Positions 1 through 9,539 of a DNA stretch of 64,000 nucleotides are shown here, in pieces (the first letter of the stretch is position 1; each line of letters opens with the position of its first letter). The stretch comes from Microvelia longipes (lineage: Eukaryota; Arthropoda; Insecta; Hemiptera; Veliidae). The position numbers and the translations under genes are program-made. The notes under the pieces were generated by a model, which was not told the origin of the DNA, searched no databases, and was given only the letters and a program-made list of their open reading frames with translations. The DNA lies in assembly GCA_018340805.1 (NCBI GenBank), contig JACMZG010001870.1:49847115-49911114 (forward strand). Reading direction: 5' to 3'.

Positions 1-700
1 TAAAAAGCAGTGATTAACGTTTTGGTCACGTATGTGGAAAAGTGGTGGGGGAAAACGTGCGTGCTGTTGATGACTATCTGAGGGGACAGGGAAACAAGGA
101 AAAATTGAGGCTAAAAACAAGGTTACCCCCTCCCAACCCTGGAAGGGGAATTATTGTTCTGTCCTTTCATATTAACCTCCTACCACCCGAGGAAAAATGC
201 TATAACAGTAATATTGCTTAGAAAAGAAAAACTATTGTCAACTAAGGTGTTGGTTGAAATGAAATCACAAGAAGTATAAAAACAAAATAATATTTCACAT
301 AGCGTTCTGTACGACGTATTAAATTATACCCAGATATTATTATACTTGAATATAACAAAATACTAACACTGACTTGTAGGCTAGACAGACTGGTTAGTTA
401 GGAGGGGAGAGGAGCAAGAGAGGGGAGACGAGACTGGACATGTGGGTGTTGTTTGTCTTGTTAATGTGTTACGATGTGCTATACAGTACAGAGTAACAGT
501 ACATAACAAAGTAAATGATTTTAATAACATTGTACAAGATAGAAGCAGATGTTCCATTAAAGCATATCACAAAGTGTACTGTGGTAGGATATTGGGGACA
601 ATATATCATAATTATTGAGAGTTTATACGACCCGATAGTGTCACAGTTTAACTTATTATAAAAGTAAAACCTTTGACTTATTTTATAGATCTCGTACATT
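1..700. other. AT-rich DNA, no gene seen
   Basis: No convincing coding frame, RNA gene or repeat boundary is visible. There is a purine-rich stretch around 400-435. Small open frames here look like chance. Confidence 0.5.
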
Positions 701-712
701 TTTTATTTTACA

Positions 713-784
713 TTTTTAGCGAATTTTCATTAGGGAATGACGCTTCTGAGGTCATATGACAGAAGTGGCGAGGGAGACGCATGC
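713..784 (-). repeat. SINE tail fragment (family c)
   Basis: Read on the minus strand, this ends in GCGTCAT, then GAAAATTCGCTAAAAA and an A/T-rich tail. The same 3' end occurs at 11193-11318, 40337-40440 and 43545-43645, where two copies also carry a tRNA-like B box. This copy keeps only the 3' part. Membership rests on the shared tail. Confidence 0.5.
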
Positions 785-811
785 TTAAATAAATTTTATA
801 CACACACACAT

Positions 812-1229
812 AATTTTGTAGCATGACTTAAATACACAGAATTTTGTAGCTTGACTTAAATACACAGAATTTTGTAGCTTGACTTAAATACACAGAATTT
901 TGTAACATGACTTAATTGAAGAGAATTTTGTAGCTAGACTTAAATACACAGAATTTTGCAGCTTGACTTAAATACACAGAATTTTGTAGCTTGGCTTAAA
1001 TACACAGAATTTTGTAGCTTGACTTAAATACACAGACTTTTGTAACATGACCTAATTACACAGAATTTTGTAGCTTGACTTAAATACACAGAATTTTGCA
1101 GCTTGACTTAAATACACAGAATTTTGTCGCTTGGCATAAATACACAGAATTTTGTAACTTGACTTAAATACACAGAATTTTGTCGCTTGGCATAAAATAC
1201 ACAGAATTTTGTAACTTGACTTAAATAAC
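812..1229 (+). repeat. 28-bp minisatellite
   Basis: About 14-15 head-to-tail copies of a 28-bp unit built from AATTTTGTAGCTTGACTT plus AAATACACAG. Copies differ by point changes such as TAGC to CAGC, and by 1-bp indels. It starts just after a short (CA)n run. Open frames across it are repeat artefacts. Confidence 0.95.
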
Positions 1230-1705
1230 ATTGCAGTGTGGTAATGGTAATACCCAAGTGAATAACTATAACCGGAATTAACCGAATACGGTTTATTGCG
1301 GTTAAAAAACTCAGCACTCCAAACAACTCAATCGTTCTCTTTATTATGTTAACAAGCTATAAAATAAATTACTAAGTCGAGTACACATTTAAAGTTGCTT
1401 GTTTTAATTATTCGCTTGGCTTTATTTCTATCAATGTACAGCTATTATTAACAGAAATTAAGGTTGCGGTGTTATTTAAAACTTTTCTAATAATACTATG
1501 AAACTTTTGCAAAATTAAAATTAACTTTAATCGTGGAAATTTGAAACATAATAACATATAACGTAAAGGTTATTTTGTGGAAATAAGGAACTTTACTTGC
1601 AAGTTAATAACAATATTAAGTATTTTGAGGTAATATAATATCATACAGATTGTAATTTGCCCTTATAAGTGTGCGTATAATATAGTAAACGATGAGCGTC
1701 GTGTA

Positions 1706-1828
<123 letters not shown>

Positions 1829-1829
1829 G

Positions 1830-2396
1830 TGGTAAAGATATAAAGATATGTCAAATTTTAAACAGGAAAAACACAAACTTTTGTCCGATGGTCCGCAAGC
1901 TTAGCGATTTTCCTTTGAATTCATCGTCTATTAATTAGCATGAAGTTTATTTCAGAATTTGCATTAAATAATAAAAATATTTATACTAATGCCACGATTT
2001 TCCAATAATTATTTAAGAAGCTATTGTTTGACATATATCATAGATTTTTGTGTTAAACTAAAAACTGTTTTTTCTAACAATAATTTCCGTTATATGTGAA
2101 AAAGTAACAAGATGAGAAATTACTGTAATATAGTGATAATAGATTCAATTTTTTAAAAAAGATTTGACGCTCTGTGTAAAATATTCTATGTTACAGTTAA
2201 AGTTACTCTACTTTAACTTTTCAAAATTACCGAAAGTAGTAATAAAATTACAGTTCTTGGGTAATAAGTTACAAAAATAGGTTTTTTGTTTACCGTGTTT
2301 GCCATGTGTTACCGAGTTCATGTTTACCATGAACTCGCAAGAGATTTTTTCTAGGAGTAGAGATTATGTTCGAAAGTATAGGACCATATACATTCA
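1830..2396. other. AT-rich DNA, nothing recognised
   Basis: No coding frame, RNA gene or repeat family member could be assigned. Confidence 0.4.
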
Positions 2397-2826
2397 GATG
2401 TAATATTATCCAACGACCGGATATTACGGGGTTGGTTGGATTGGTTCCGTCGACAAATTAATTAGTCGACGGAATGATTTGTTAATGTAACAACCCGGTC
2501 TTTAAAGTCGATAAATAATTTGAGTTTCTCGACAGAACGGTTTTTCACCAAATAAATTGTCGACAGTAAAAAACCAATTTGTTCATGTAACGATTTGTCG
2601 ACCGACGAATTTATCTACGTAATGATTTGTCGACGCTGTCTCAACCACCGACAAATCTGTCGTCGACAAACTCACACTATTTGTTGATGGAACGATTTGT
2701 CAACCAACTGATTTTTCGACGCAACAACCCTGTCTCTACCGTTGACAAACTCAAATTATTTGTCGCTGTTACGATCTGTCGACCAACTAATTTGTGGATG
2801 AGAAAATTCGGACCCGATATTACATC
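2397..2826. repeat. GTCGAC-rich degenerate repeat block
   Basis: The block is full of the palindrome GTCGAC (seven exact occurrences between about 2448 and 2780), set in diverged copies of 'acgatttgtcgac...' and 'accgacaaa...' units. It is bounded by AGATGTAATATT on the left and, inverted, GATATTACATCT on the right, so it may be a terminal-inverted-repeat element. I found no target-site duplication. The 83-codon frame inside (2627-2878) follows the repeat and is not called as a gene. Confidence 0.55.
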
Positions 2827-2829
2827 TAA

Positions 2830-3410
2830 AGTCAAATCATACAGTTTTATACATCGCAGAAAATATTTATTTTACTAAAACAATTATATCAAAACGTTCA
2901 GTTAAACAATAGAAACTTAAAATTTTGCAGTTGGATTAACTTTTATACCCGCAAGCTAAGTTTAATACAATATAAAATTGTTTTACCAGGGTTAAATATA
3001 TATTCACTCTACTCTACATTCACTATTTGGCTCTCACTATTCCTAGAATTTAGAAGTGAATTTAGTGGCCAGTTATTTTAAATTAATTAAACTACACTCA
3101 GATAAATATTTAACAATTCATTTCTTAAATTTTTGATCTACAATTCACTTGATAAATAAATAAATATTTTTGATAAGCTATTCATCCTTAGCATAAATGC
3201 CGCACAATAAACAATGAAATGTATGCATTACATTTTGCCTAATTATATAGTAATATAAAATTATAACTAATAAATAAATAAATATACAAAGCATTATCAT
3301 ACACAAATATCAAAATCATAGTTTTAAATATTATTTATTGTCGTTTTAATTATTACTTATCGTGTATAATTACTTTCTGCAATCAAAGGTCTCTGATTAA
3401 GGTCAGAGAT
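2830..3410. other. AT-rich DNA, nothing recognised
   Basis: Poly-A/T rich with scattered TAAATAAATA runs. No gene or repeat family was assigned. Confidence 0.4.
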
Positions 3411-3414
3411 ATAA

Positions 3415-3600
3415 CTACAAAACAATTTTTAAACCGTGGTAAATAACCGGAAACCCGTAAATACTACCGGTAAACAAAAAATTTCGAGTAGGATGTCGAT
3501 TTCGATGTTTTTGAGGTGCTTTTGCTTTAGAACCGAACAAAACGGGTTCGGAGTCGATTAGAACGCTGAATAGCTTTGACGTGGATGTCCGCCAGCCGGG
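3415..3600. repeat. Dispersed repeat family P, copy 1
   Basis: Shares AATTTCGAGTA, then GATTTCGATG and GGAGTCGATT blocks with the diverged array at 17550-17960. Small open frames on either strand are not supported as genes. Confidence 0.4.
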
Positions 3601-3636
3601 TGAATTTTCTTTACAATTTGACCTTTCATGCTCAAC

Positions 3637-3806
3637 AATCAATGCATGGATTATATACTTGGATTGTTACCACTATATCTTTAATGCATGGATCATATAC
3701 ATGGATTGTTCGTACTATATCTTCAATGCATGGATAATATACATGAATTGATCGTACCATATCTTCAATGCATGGATTATATACAAGGATTGTTCGCACT
3801 CATCCA
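3637..3806 (+). repeat. ~43-bp tandem repeat
   Basis: Four copies of a unit starting AATGCATGGAT and containing GGATTGTTCG and CTATATCTTC, with starts spaced 41-43 bp. It abuts a (CA)n tract and a 5S-element fragment. Confidence 0.9.
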
Positions 3807-3814
3807 GGCAATGA

Positions 3815-3965
3815 CACTCACGCACACACACACACACACACACACATGCAGACAGACAACTTTGAGAAAACCACAAATCCTCTGAAACGGATAATTTAGG
3901 TGTCCCGGTTTTTTTAAACACAACACTTTTCACATACAAGTATATTTACGGTATAAATGAGAAAA
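3815..3965 (-). repeat. 5S-bearing element, 5' end fragment
   Basis: Contains a (CA)n tract, an AGACAGACAACTTTGAGAAA-type block, 'ctgaaacggataattt', the T-run and 'ggtataaatgag'. These match, in inverse orientation, the start of the element at 4926-5695. The 5S-like module itself is missing. Confidence 0.75.
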
Positions 3966-4497
3966 AGTAAAAAGCGCGCAACGCAATAAAATTCGTCTGG
4001 CTTGCAGAATTCCGCGCCAACATTTCTTTTATTTTCGTACTGACATTAGAATAATCGATTAAAAGAGTTAAAAAATGGTGTATATCAATTTTAGGCATTA
4101 TTCACTGCCCTCTCTAGTCTTATCGAGATAATAATTCAAAAATATACTGCAAGCTTAGTTCATAAAAAAAGCATTTGTAGACGCTTAAAAAAAACTAAAC
4201 CGTTCCGAGGACAAATTGGTAGGAAATCGAAATAAAAAACTTGGACAAAAAAATGACCGGTGGTACCGCTGTGCCGTGTTTCTGAATACATAAACTTGGT
4301 ATAATGAGGATATATTACAATATTTCAAGAGAGTTAAAGTGATATAGTGATGAAAACCAGGCATAAAGAACCTGTAAAATATTGTGTGCAGGAAAAAAAT
4401 AGGAATGGAAGAGAAATGAAAAATAATAATAAGGGTTTCTAGTTGGGGAGGAAATATAATTGATACTTTATTCAAATAGAATAACTAAGGTATAAAC
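3966..4497. other. AT-rich DNA, nothing recognised
   Basis: No gene supported. The 96-codon minus-strand frame at 4185-4475 has low-complexity, F/I/H-rich composition and no recognisable motif. Confidence 0.4.
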
Positions 4498-4587
4498 AAG
4501 AAAATAGATACTAGTAGAATGAGTGTGAATGGAGTCCATCATAAATAATAAAAGAAAAGAAGTCTCTCCACAAAACAAAACTTTATT

Positions 4588-4628
4588 GGCAAAGCACTTT
4601 CAACCTAATTAGAGGCCATCATCAGTGC
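4588..4628 (-). ncRNA. Hammerhead-like ribozyme core (family E)
   Basis: Minus strand: CTGATGA (4625-4619), one U, a short hairpin GGCCU...AGGUU, then GAAA (4601-4598), followed by a very short stem III (AG/CU) and nucleotides able to pair with the bases before CTGATGA. This follows the C3-U-G-A-N-G-A / G-A-A-A plan of hammerheads known from Penelope-like terminal repeats. Activity is inferred only. Confidence 0.5.
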
Positions 4629-4725
4629 AAAACCGTTGTGATGTTAAAGAAGTAGAGAAGTGAGTCTATGTTTTCTTACTAGGTATTAGAGTCAGACTGT
4701 ACTTCTTTATCATCTCAACGGTTAT

Positions 4726-4768
4726 GTACTGATGATAGTCTCTAGTTAGGTTGAAAGCGCTTTGCCAA
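4726..4768 (+). ncRNA. Hammerhead-like ribozyme core (family E)
   Basis: Plus-strand partner of the preceding core: CTGATGA at 4729-4735, stem II AGUCU/AGGUU (with wobbles), GAAA at 4753-4756, then GCGCTTTGCC. The 3-nt GCA before the core can pair with TGC downstream as the start of stem I. Slightly decayed relative to the copy at 39600-39640. Confidence 0.45.
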
Positions 4769-5190
4769 CAAAGTTTTGTCTCTTTTCTTTTATTATTTAA
4801 GAAAATAGATAGTCAAAACTTATTATATATATTGTGCTAATATGGACGGACACTTGAGTAGCTTTGTACTGTTATAGACCATTACCCTGAGTCCAACACT
4901 GTTAAAAGACCGGTGTCTTTGTGCGTACTTTTCCTCATTTACACAGTAGTTATATAGGAAAAGTATTGTGTTTGTAAAAAAATCCGAAACCGGAATGTCA
5001 CCTGAATTATCCGTTTCAGGTGTTTTTAAGGCCTCCAGAGTGGTTTTTGTAAAGTTGTCTGTTTGTATGTGTGTGTGTCTGTGTGCTGTCATCGTAGCTC
5101 CCAGTAGATTTGTACTTGACTTGAAAAATACGAATAGTACGAAAATCAGTCTACCACTGTTTATGTGCTATTCGGAAAACAATTTTCATA

Positions 5191-5198
5191 TGACGTCA
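5191..5198. promoter_or_regulatory. TGACGTCA (CRE-type) octamer
   Basis: Exact CRE palindrome within the 5S-bearing element. Further exact octamers lie at 9427, 10526, 11551, 16999, 17504, 20117, 40628, 40649, 42688, 49383, 56804 and 60827, mostly in the same or related repeats. Function as a CREB/ATF site is unproven. Confidence 0.5.
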
Positions 5199-5483
5199 TA
5201 AACCCGCAAAAAAATCATAAAACACGGAAAAATGACGCGATCCGATTGAAATTCGGCGCGCATGTAGCCACCATGTATAAAACTAACATATGTGCCAAGT
5301 TTCATCTCATTATCAACATTAGTTCTATTTTTATCGACTTGTGTAAGTTTTTTTTAAAAAATTTGTAATAACTCTAAAATAATGTAATTAAGTTGAAACT
5401 TGCTACAAGTATATACCTTTACGTAATAAATAAGTCCATGAAGTTAAATTTCAATCCAAAATGTATATCTATGATTTTTGTTT

Positions 5484-5544
5484 GATCATAAAAGTTAAGC
5501 AGTATCAAGTGTGATCAGTGTCTAGATGCATAACCGCTGGGAAT
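5484..5544 (+). ncRNA. 5S rRNA-like module
   Basis: Matches the 3' two-thirds of animal 5S rRNA: GATCATAAAAGTTAAGC (helix and box A), then a TCAAGTGTGATCAGT stretch (intermediate element) and GATGCATAACCGCTGGGAA (box C). The order and spacing are those of the 5S internal promoter. It is diverged, embedded in a dispersed repeat and lacks the 5S 5' part, so it is a derived module and not a functional rRNA gene. Confidence 0.75.
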
Positions 5545-5603
5545 GAACCGAATATATTTACTATCTGAGGACAGTTTACAGTTGACGAATTGTATATTCT
5601 GAG

Positions 5604-5648
5604 GACGAGTGAAGCGAGACTGAGTAAGGAGGATGAGCGTAGCGAATC
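5604..5648 (+). repeat. GNA-loop mini-hairpin pair
   Basis: Two modules: GACGAGTGAAGCGAGAC (5604-5620) and GATGAGCGTAGCGAATC (5632-5648). Each has a G-N-A loop closed by GC pairs (GCGTAGC type). They recur at 7071-7116, 19621-19665 and 48300-48400 within the same dispersed element. Confidence 0.7.
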
Positions 5649-5779
5649 CGATGTGATAAGGAAAAGTTTCAAGGTACCCCGTCCCGATTTTTTTGGTAAC
5701 ATTTTTCCAACAAGAAAAATATTGCCAAAAAAACTGTTATTGACCTTTAACGACAATACTACATCAAAAGTATTCTAAA

Positions 5780-6450
5780 GGACTTACAGCACATCATTGA
5801 CAAACACTGCTTTTAGAAGATTACAAGTGTTATTTCTTGGACAGAATCATGACAAAGGCGCAAAAGTTAATTTAAGGACCTCCTTACGATTAAGTTTCGA
5901 CTAATTAAAATAAATTACGATGCAGGTGTGTTACACTCTACTCTAAAAATGTCATGAACATCACATATCATATTATATATAATTTTAAGTAATACTAAAC
6001 CAGCAAGACAGTCAGCTGCAACATCCCGCCCACCTTTAATTAAGACATATTGTTTTAAAACATGTGTTTTGAATTACAGAGGAAATTTATTAACATGTTT
6101 CATCTGAGTTTAGCCACCCCTCCCCCTCGCCAAGGGGGGGGGGTGAATTAAATTACAAAATGATAATGACACCATTAACTAATTATTTTTCCTTCTCTTT
6201 TTATAAACTTAATTAAAAATAATGACGTTCACGTGAACAAAATTAAAAAAAAAACAAATAAGTCTGTAAGTAATTAATAATAAATTAACAAAAAGATACA
6301 ATTATTGTCAAATAATAATAAAAAATCCTTATTTCTTTCTAGACTTAAAGACCTATTGATCTATACTATATATGCTAAATGAAACAAAATTGAAACATTT
6401 TCATATCATTTTTTTTCTTTACCACTATCAATAATACAAAAATATATCGA
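5780..6450. other. AT-rich DNA with a C/G-run, no gene
   Basis: Contains a C-rich to G-run stretch (about 6117-6145) and long A/T-rich DNA. No gene or named repeat was assigned. Confidence 0.4.
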
Positions 6451-6479
6451 TCGAGGTGAAATTTGAACCAAAAGTACGA

Positions 6480-6780
6480 ATAAAAACACAAAGCCATGTT
6501 TAAGAAATGTGGCTCATTTTTTACATCTTCCATACCAAATGTTTCTGGAAATATACCTTAAACTTTGAAGAAAAAGTATAATCTGCCTATCTAAGAAGTC
6601 ATTTATATGAATTGAAAAAATCGGAAAATTATTTGAGTTGAAATTTAGTAGAAGTTTTATTACGTCAAGTGTACACCTTGACGTAATAAATATGTTCTTC
6701 AACTTTCATTTCAATCCAAAATGTATATCCATGATTATCTTACTAAAAATTACAAAAAAAACTAATACACTTCAAGAGAC
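6480..6780 (+). repeat. 5S-bearing element, middle fragment, with perfect palindrome
   Basis: Shares 'ttgagttgaaatttagta', 'gacgtaataaat' and 'ttcaatccaaaatgtatat' with the central part of the 5S-bearing element. It contains a perfect stem-loop at 6656-6690: arms TTTATTACGTCAAG and its complement, loop TGTACAC. Confidence 0.65.
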
Positions 6781-6949
6781 TGTGTAGTCTCCTTGGAGAT
6801 GGAATGTTTTAAATTCATTTAGTATAACCAAAAACATTGTAACCCTCCTCCTAACGGTCATAAAAATGACCCTGGAGTAGGCTTTTGAGTGAGATTTCAG
6901 TATCTTTGTACTTTCTCTTATTATTATGTCTAATAAAGCCACGTTATTT

Positions 6950-7153
6950 ATTATTTATTTATTTTTATATCCTTGATTTTTGTTTAATCATAGAAGTTAA
7001 GCAGCATCGAGCGTGGCCAGTGCCTGCTTAAATGACTACTGGGAATTAAACGAATGTTTTACTATCCAAAGACGAGCGAAGCGAGTCCTAAGCTGGGAGG
7101 ATGAGCGTAGCGAATCGTAAATGAGGAAAAGTACCCCGTACCGGATTTTTTTT
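6950..7153 (+). repeat. 5S-bearing element, 3' part, interrupted
   Basis: Begins around the 'ttgatttttgtttaatca' block, includes a good 5S-like module (6986-7046), mini-hairpins GACGAGCGAAGCGAGTC (7071-7087) and GATGAGCGTAGCGAATC (7100-7116), and the end 'gaggaaaagtaccccgtacc'. It is split by the palindromic insertion at 7155-7436, whose 13-bp target duplication is part of this repeat. Confidence 0.8.
6986..7046 (+). ncRNA. 5S rRNA-like module
   Basis: AGAAGTTAAGCAGCATCGAG, then GTGGCCAGTGCCTG and AATGACTACTGGGAAT reproduce 5S box A, intermediate element and box C in order. This is the clearest of the three copies. It lies inside a dispersed repeat, so it is not a standalone rRNA gene. Confidence 0.75.
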
Positions 7154-7200
7154 GAAGATTTAGGTCTTCCGGTGGTGACCGCGTCAATGTAGATGAAGAA

Positions 7201-7241
7201 TCCGATGTTTCGCTTCCACTGTGGGAGGCATCTTCAGGGAT
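7201..7241 (-). ncRNA. Hammerhead-like ribozyme core (family C)
   Basis: Minus strand: CTGAAGA (7237-7231; fits CUGANGA), one U, stem II GCCUCCCAC/GUGGAAGC with a bulge and mismatch, GAAAC (from 7211), then ATC and GGAT, which can pair with ATCC just upstream of the core as stem I. The expected cleavage triplet GUC reads AUC here. Confidence 0.5.
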
Positions 7242-7324
7242 GTAGGACATCATGGATAGAAACACAATGCTCTACAAAACTGAACAGTTTGTAGAGCATT
7301 GTGTTTCTATCCATGATGTCCTAC

Positions 7325-7367
7325 ATCCCTGAAGATGCCTCCCACAGTGGAAGCGAAACTCGGATTC
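7325..7367 (+). ncRNA. Hammerhead-like ribozyme core (family C)
   Basis: CTGAAGA at 7329-7335, stem II as on the opposite arm, GAAA at 7355-7358, then C-TC-GGAT. Stem I is ATCC/GGAT. Compared with the deduced consensus GAAAC-GUC-GGAU this copy lacks one G at the cleavage triplet, so it is probably inactive. Confidence 0.5.
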
Positions 7368-7449
7368 TTCATCTACATTGACGCGGTCACCACCGGAAGA
7401 CCTAAATCTTCATGACAATAACCGCGGAAGCCTACGCGGATTTTTTTTG

Positions 7450-8390
7450 CTGTTTTTGTTTTACAGACATTTAATCATGGATGTTGAACTGAATTTATAC
7501 GCAAACACATCAAGTTAATTAAATAAGTAAAAGTTTAAGCTAACTTTACACACTTTTTTTACAGTTTTTATACATTATAGAACTGTAATAAGTGAGCATC
7601 CCTGGTCAGGATCGAACTTGTAACTTTTAAATTAAGATCTGAATACACTACCAACAGAGATTAATAGGAAATGCGGAGCGGTATTTAAGTAGTAGTAATA
7701 AACCAAAATGATATCTCCCCGATAGTTACTTTTCTTCCTATAGATTCAGATTGGAAGTCAACTGACCTTTTTCTCCTTCTAAAAGAAGGAGAAGAATTTT
7801 TTTTATTTCTTCTGGAGTTAAAATTATTTTAATTAGGCCAATATGCGACATTAATTAATAATAATTAAACATAATAAATTTAAAAAAGTGGAAATATTTT
7901 TTTGCTACACAGGACCCACTGTAATTTTTTATTATTTAAAAATTATGCACACAAAAATATACAATATGGCTAAAAACCTTTTATATTTTGAAAGACATAC
8001 ATAAACTTTAAAGTTTGAACTTTAAGTAGAAACAGTGAAGATGCCGATGATTGATTACCGGAGTCAGGTGAGTTGCCAGATCTACTTGTCAGTCCATCAT
8101 AAACTTTTCCATGTTGTTATGCTAAATTTCTAACTATCCTCATCAAACCTTCCTCCCTACCTCTCTCCTACAATACCTTGGAAACTTGAAAAGTATTTCA
8201 AATCAAGTCTAGCCAAAGTTTTTATGAAAGTTTGGTTTTTACGTCTAAAGTTAAAATTTGTATTTTTTAGGGATTTTTATAATGTTTAAGAGCCTAAATT
8301 TGTAAAATATTGTGTTTGCACAGAAACACAAATAATAAAACCCTATACGACAAGATTGTAAACTTTCCTCTTCTTCTTCGTTTGACACAC
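7450..8390. other. AT-rich DNA, nothing recognised
   Basis: No gene or RNA was assigned. Residual 5S-element sequence may continue for a short way after 7450. Confidence 0.4.
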
Positions 8391-8394
8391 TACT

Positions 8395-8458
8395 AGCGCT
8401 ATCCCCTAAAAAAGCGGTAAAAATTCGGGTACGGTGTACCTCGGAACTTTTCCTCATA
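8395..8458 (-). repeat. 5S-bearing element, 3' end fragment
   Basis: 'aaaattcgggtacggtgtacc' followed by 'tcggaacttttcctca' is the inverse of the 3' end of the 5S-bearing element. It runs directly into a minisatellite. Confidence 0.65.
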
Positions 8459-8803
8459 CAGTAGTGATAATAATATACAAATAGTGATAATTAAATACAA
8501 ATAGTGATAATAAAATACAAGTAGTGATAGTAATATACAAATAGTGATAATAAAATGCATACAAAGATAATAAAATACAAATGGTGATAATAAAATACAA
8601 ATAGTGATAATAAAATACAAATAGTGATAGTAAAATACTAATAGGGATAATAAAATACAAGTAGTGATAATAAAATACAGTTAGTGATAGTAATATACAA
8701 ATAGTGATAATAAAATACATATAAAGATAATAAAATACATATAAAGATAATAAATACATAAAAATACATATAAAGATAAAAAATACAAATAGTGATAATA
8801 AAC
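8459..8803 (+). repeat. 20-bp minisatellite
   Basis: About 17 copies of TAGTGATAATAAAATACAAA with small changes. Three overlapping minus-strand frames across it (FYYHYLYFII-type repeats) are translations of the array and not genes. Confidence 0.95.
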
Positions 8804-9204
8804 CATACAAAGAAGTATATGTGTATAAAATCAGCCTAATCTCAATACTAAATGAAAAGTTTTGATTTTTTAAAGGTTTGTGGGGTCATTTTTCAGGGTT
8901 AAAGAAGTCACACATATTTCATAAACAATTGGGTTCGGGTCATTAACAAGGTTGATTTTCGTATCAAGTTTCATTTCGATCCGAGAAAGCGTTTGATTGT
9001 TATCGTGTACCATAGAAACGTCTAAGACACAAAAATCTCGTACATACATATTTTAATAAATTAGTGAACTATTAATGACTTTTGTTCTACAATTATTATA
9101 ATGACTAGCTAAAAATTATTTTTGTCTAGCTAACAATTATTAATTGTTATGCTCCAAGTCATAATTTAAATTTAGCAAGATCTTACTTTAAAATGCTTAT
9201 AAGG

Positions 9205-9530
9205 TAATTGAATGAATTTTATTCCGATTTTTACAATTTTTTTTTAGAAACTTATACAAATCAATAAAAAAAATTTGAACTAATGCTGATAATGAGATGA
9301 AACTCAGCAAATATAATAGTCTTATACAATTAGCCACATGCGTGCAAAATTTTAATCGGATCACATAATTTTCCTGAGTTTTATGATTTTTCGAAAGTTT
9401 CGCTGTGTCATTATAGCGGATTATAGTGACGTCATAAAGAAATATTTTCCCAATAGCACAACTACTGATTTTTGTACCAATTTCCATCTGTCTAGCTTTA
9501 ATAGACTGGTTTTTAGAATTATTAGACACA
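9205..9530 (-). repeat. 5S-bearing element, middle fragment
   Basis: Carries 'ctaatgctgataatgagatg', 'cacatgcgtgcaaaa', 'gttttatgatttttcgaaa', TGACGTCA at 9427 and 'ctgatttttgtacc', in the order seen in the minus copy at 19575-20365. A 110-codon frame on the minus strand is a by-product. Confidence 0.75.
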
Positions 9531-9539
9531 GACAGTTAA

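Larger units (their letters stand above)
4498..4811 (-). mobile_element. Short Penelope-like insertion with 13-bp TSD
   Basis: Body 4511-4798 is flanked by exact 13-bp direct repeats AAGAAAATAGATA (4498-4510 and 4799-4811). Its two halves are inverted copies of one terminal repeat (AAAGTTTTGT, GGCAAAGCGC, GGCCATCATCAG). Between them, on the minus strand, lies the same ORF end (SLTLIPSKKT then stop) that ends the GIY-YIG frame of the larger element at 39553-42514. It is therefore a severely truncated relative of that element. Penelope-like elements are known for inverted or tandem terminal repeats and for TSDs of roughly this size. Each arm carries a hammerhead-like core. Confidence 0.8.
4926..5695 (+). 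repeat. 5S-rRNA-bearing dispersed element, near full length
   Basis: Order along the element: 'tataggaaaagtattgtg', T/A-run with CCGAAACCGG, 'atccgtttcaggtgttttta', a (TG)n tract, 'atcatcgtag'-like block, a block with TGACGTCA (5191), 'gatccgattgaaatt', 'gccaagtttcatct', a 5S-like module (5484-5544), GNA-loop mini-hairpins (5604-5648), and the end 'ggaaaagttt..ggtacccc'. The inverse copy at 19575-20365 has the same order and a similar length (~780 bp). No ORF is preserved. It may be a non-autonomous retroelement transcribed from the 5S-like promoter, but a family-level assignment is not possible here. Confidence 0.8.
7142..7449. mobile_element. Palindromic hammerhead-bearing insertion with 13-bp TSD (family C)
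   Basis: Body 7155-7436 is flanked by exact 13-bp repeats CGGATTTTTTTTG (7142-7154 and 7437-7449). Arms of about 128 bp (7155-7283 and 7287-7414) are near-perfect inverse copies around a very short centre. Each arm contains CTGAAGA...GAAAC, a hammerhead core. The inverted pairing, TSD length and ribozyme match Penelope-like terminal repeats, but no coding sequence remains. Partial relatives lie at 27620-27800 and 42945-43115. Confidence 0.8.

Noticed and set aside
812..1229. Regular 28-bp repeats resembling a CRISPR array
   Set aside because: No spacers: copies are directly contiguous, in a clearly eukaryotic context. The 20-bp, 19-bp and 24-bp arrays were rejected for the same reason.
3415..3939. 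Short frames on both strands over tandem repeats
   Set aside because: They follow the 43-bp repeat and (CA)n tract; no motif or splice context.
8399..8810. Two overlapping long minus-strand frames (73 and 118 codons)
   Set aside because: They read through a 20-bp minisatellite whose length variants keep frames open; residues are cyclic FYYHYLYFII-like.
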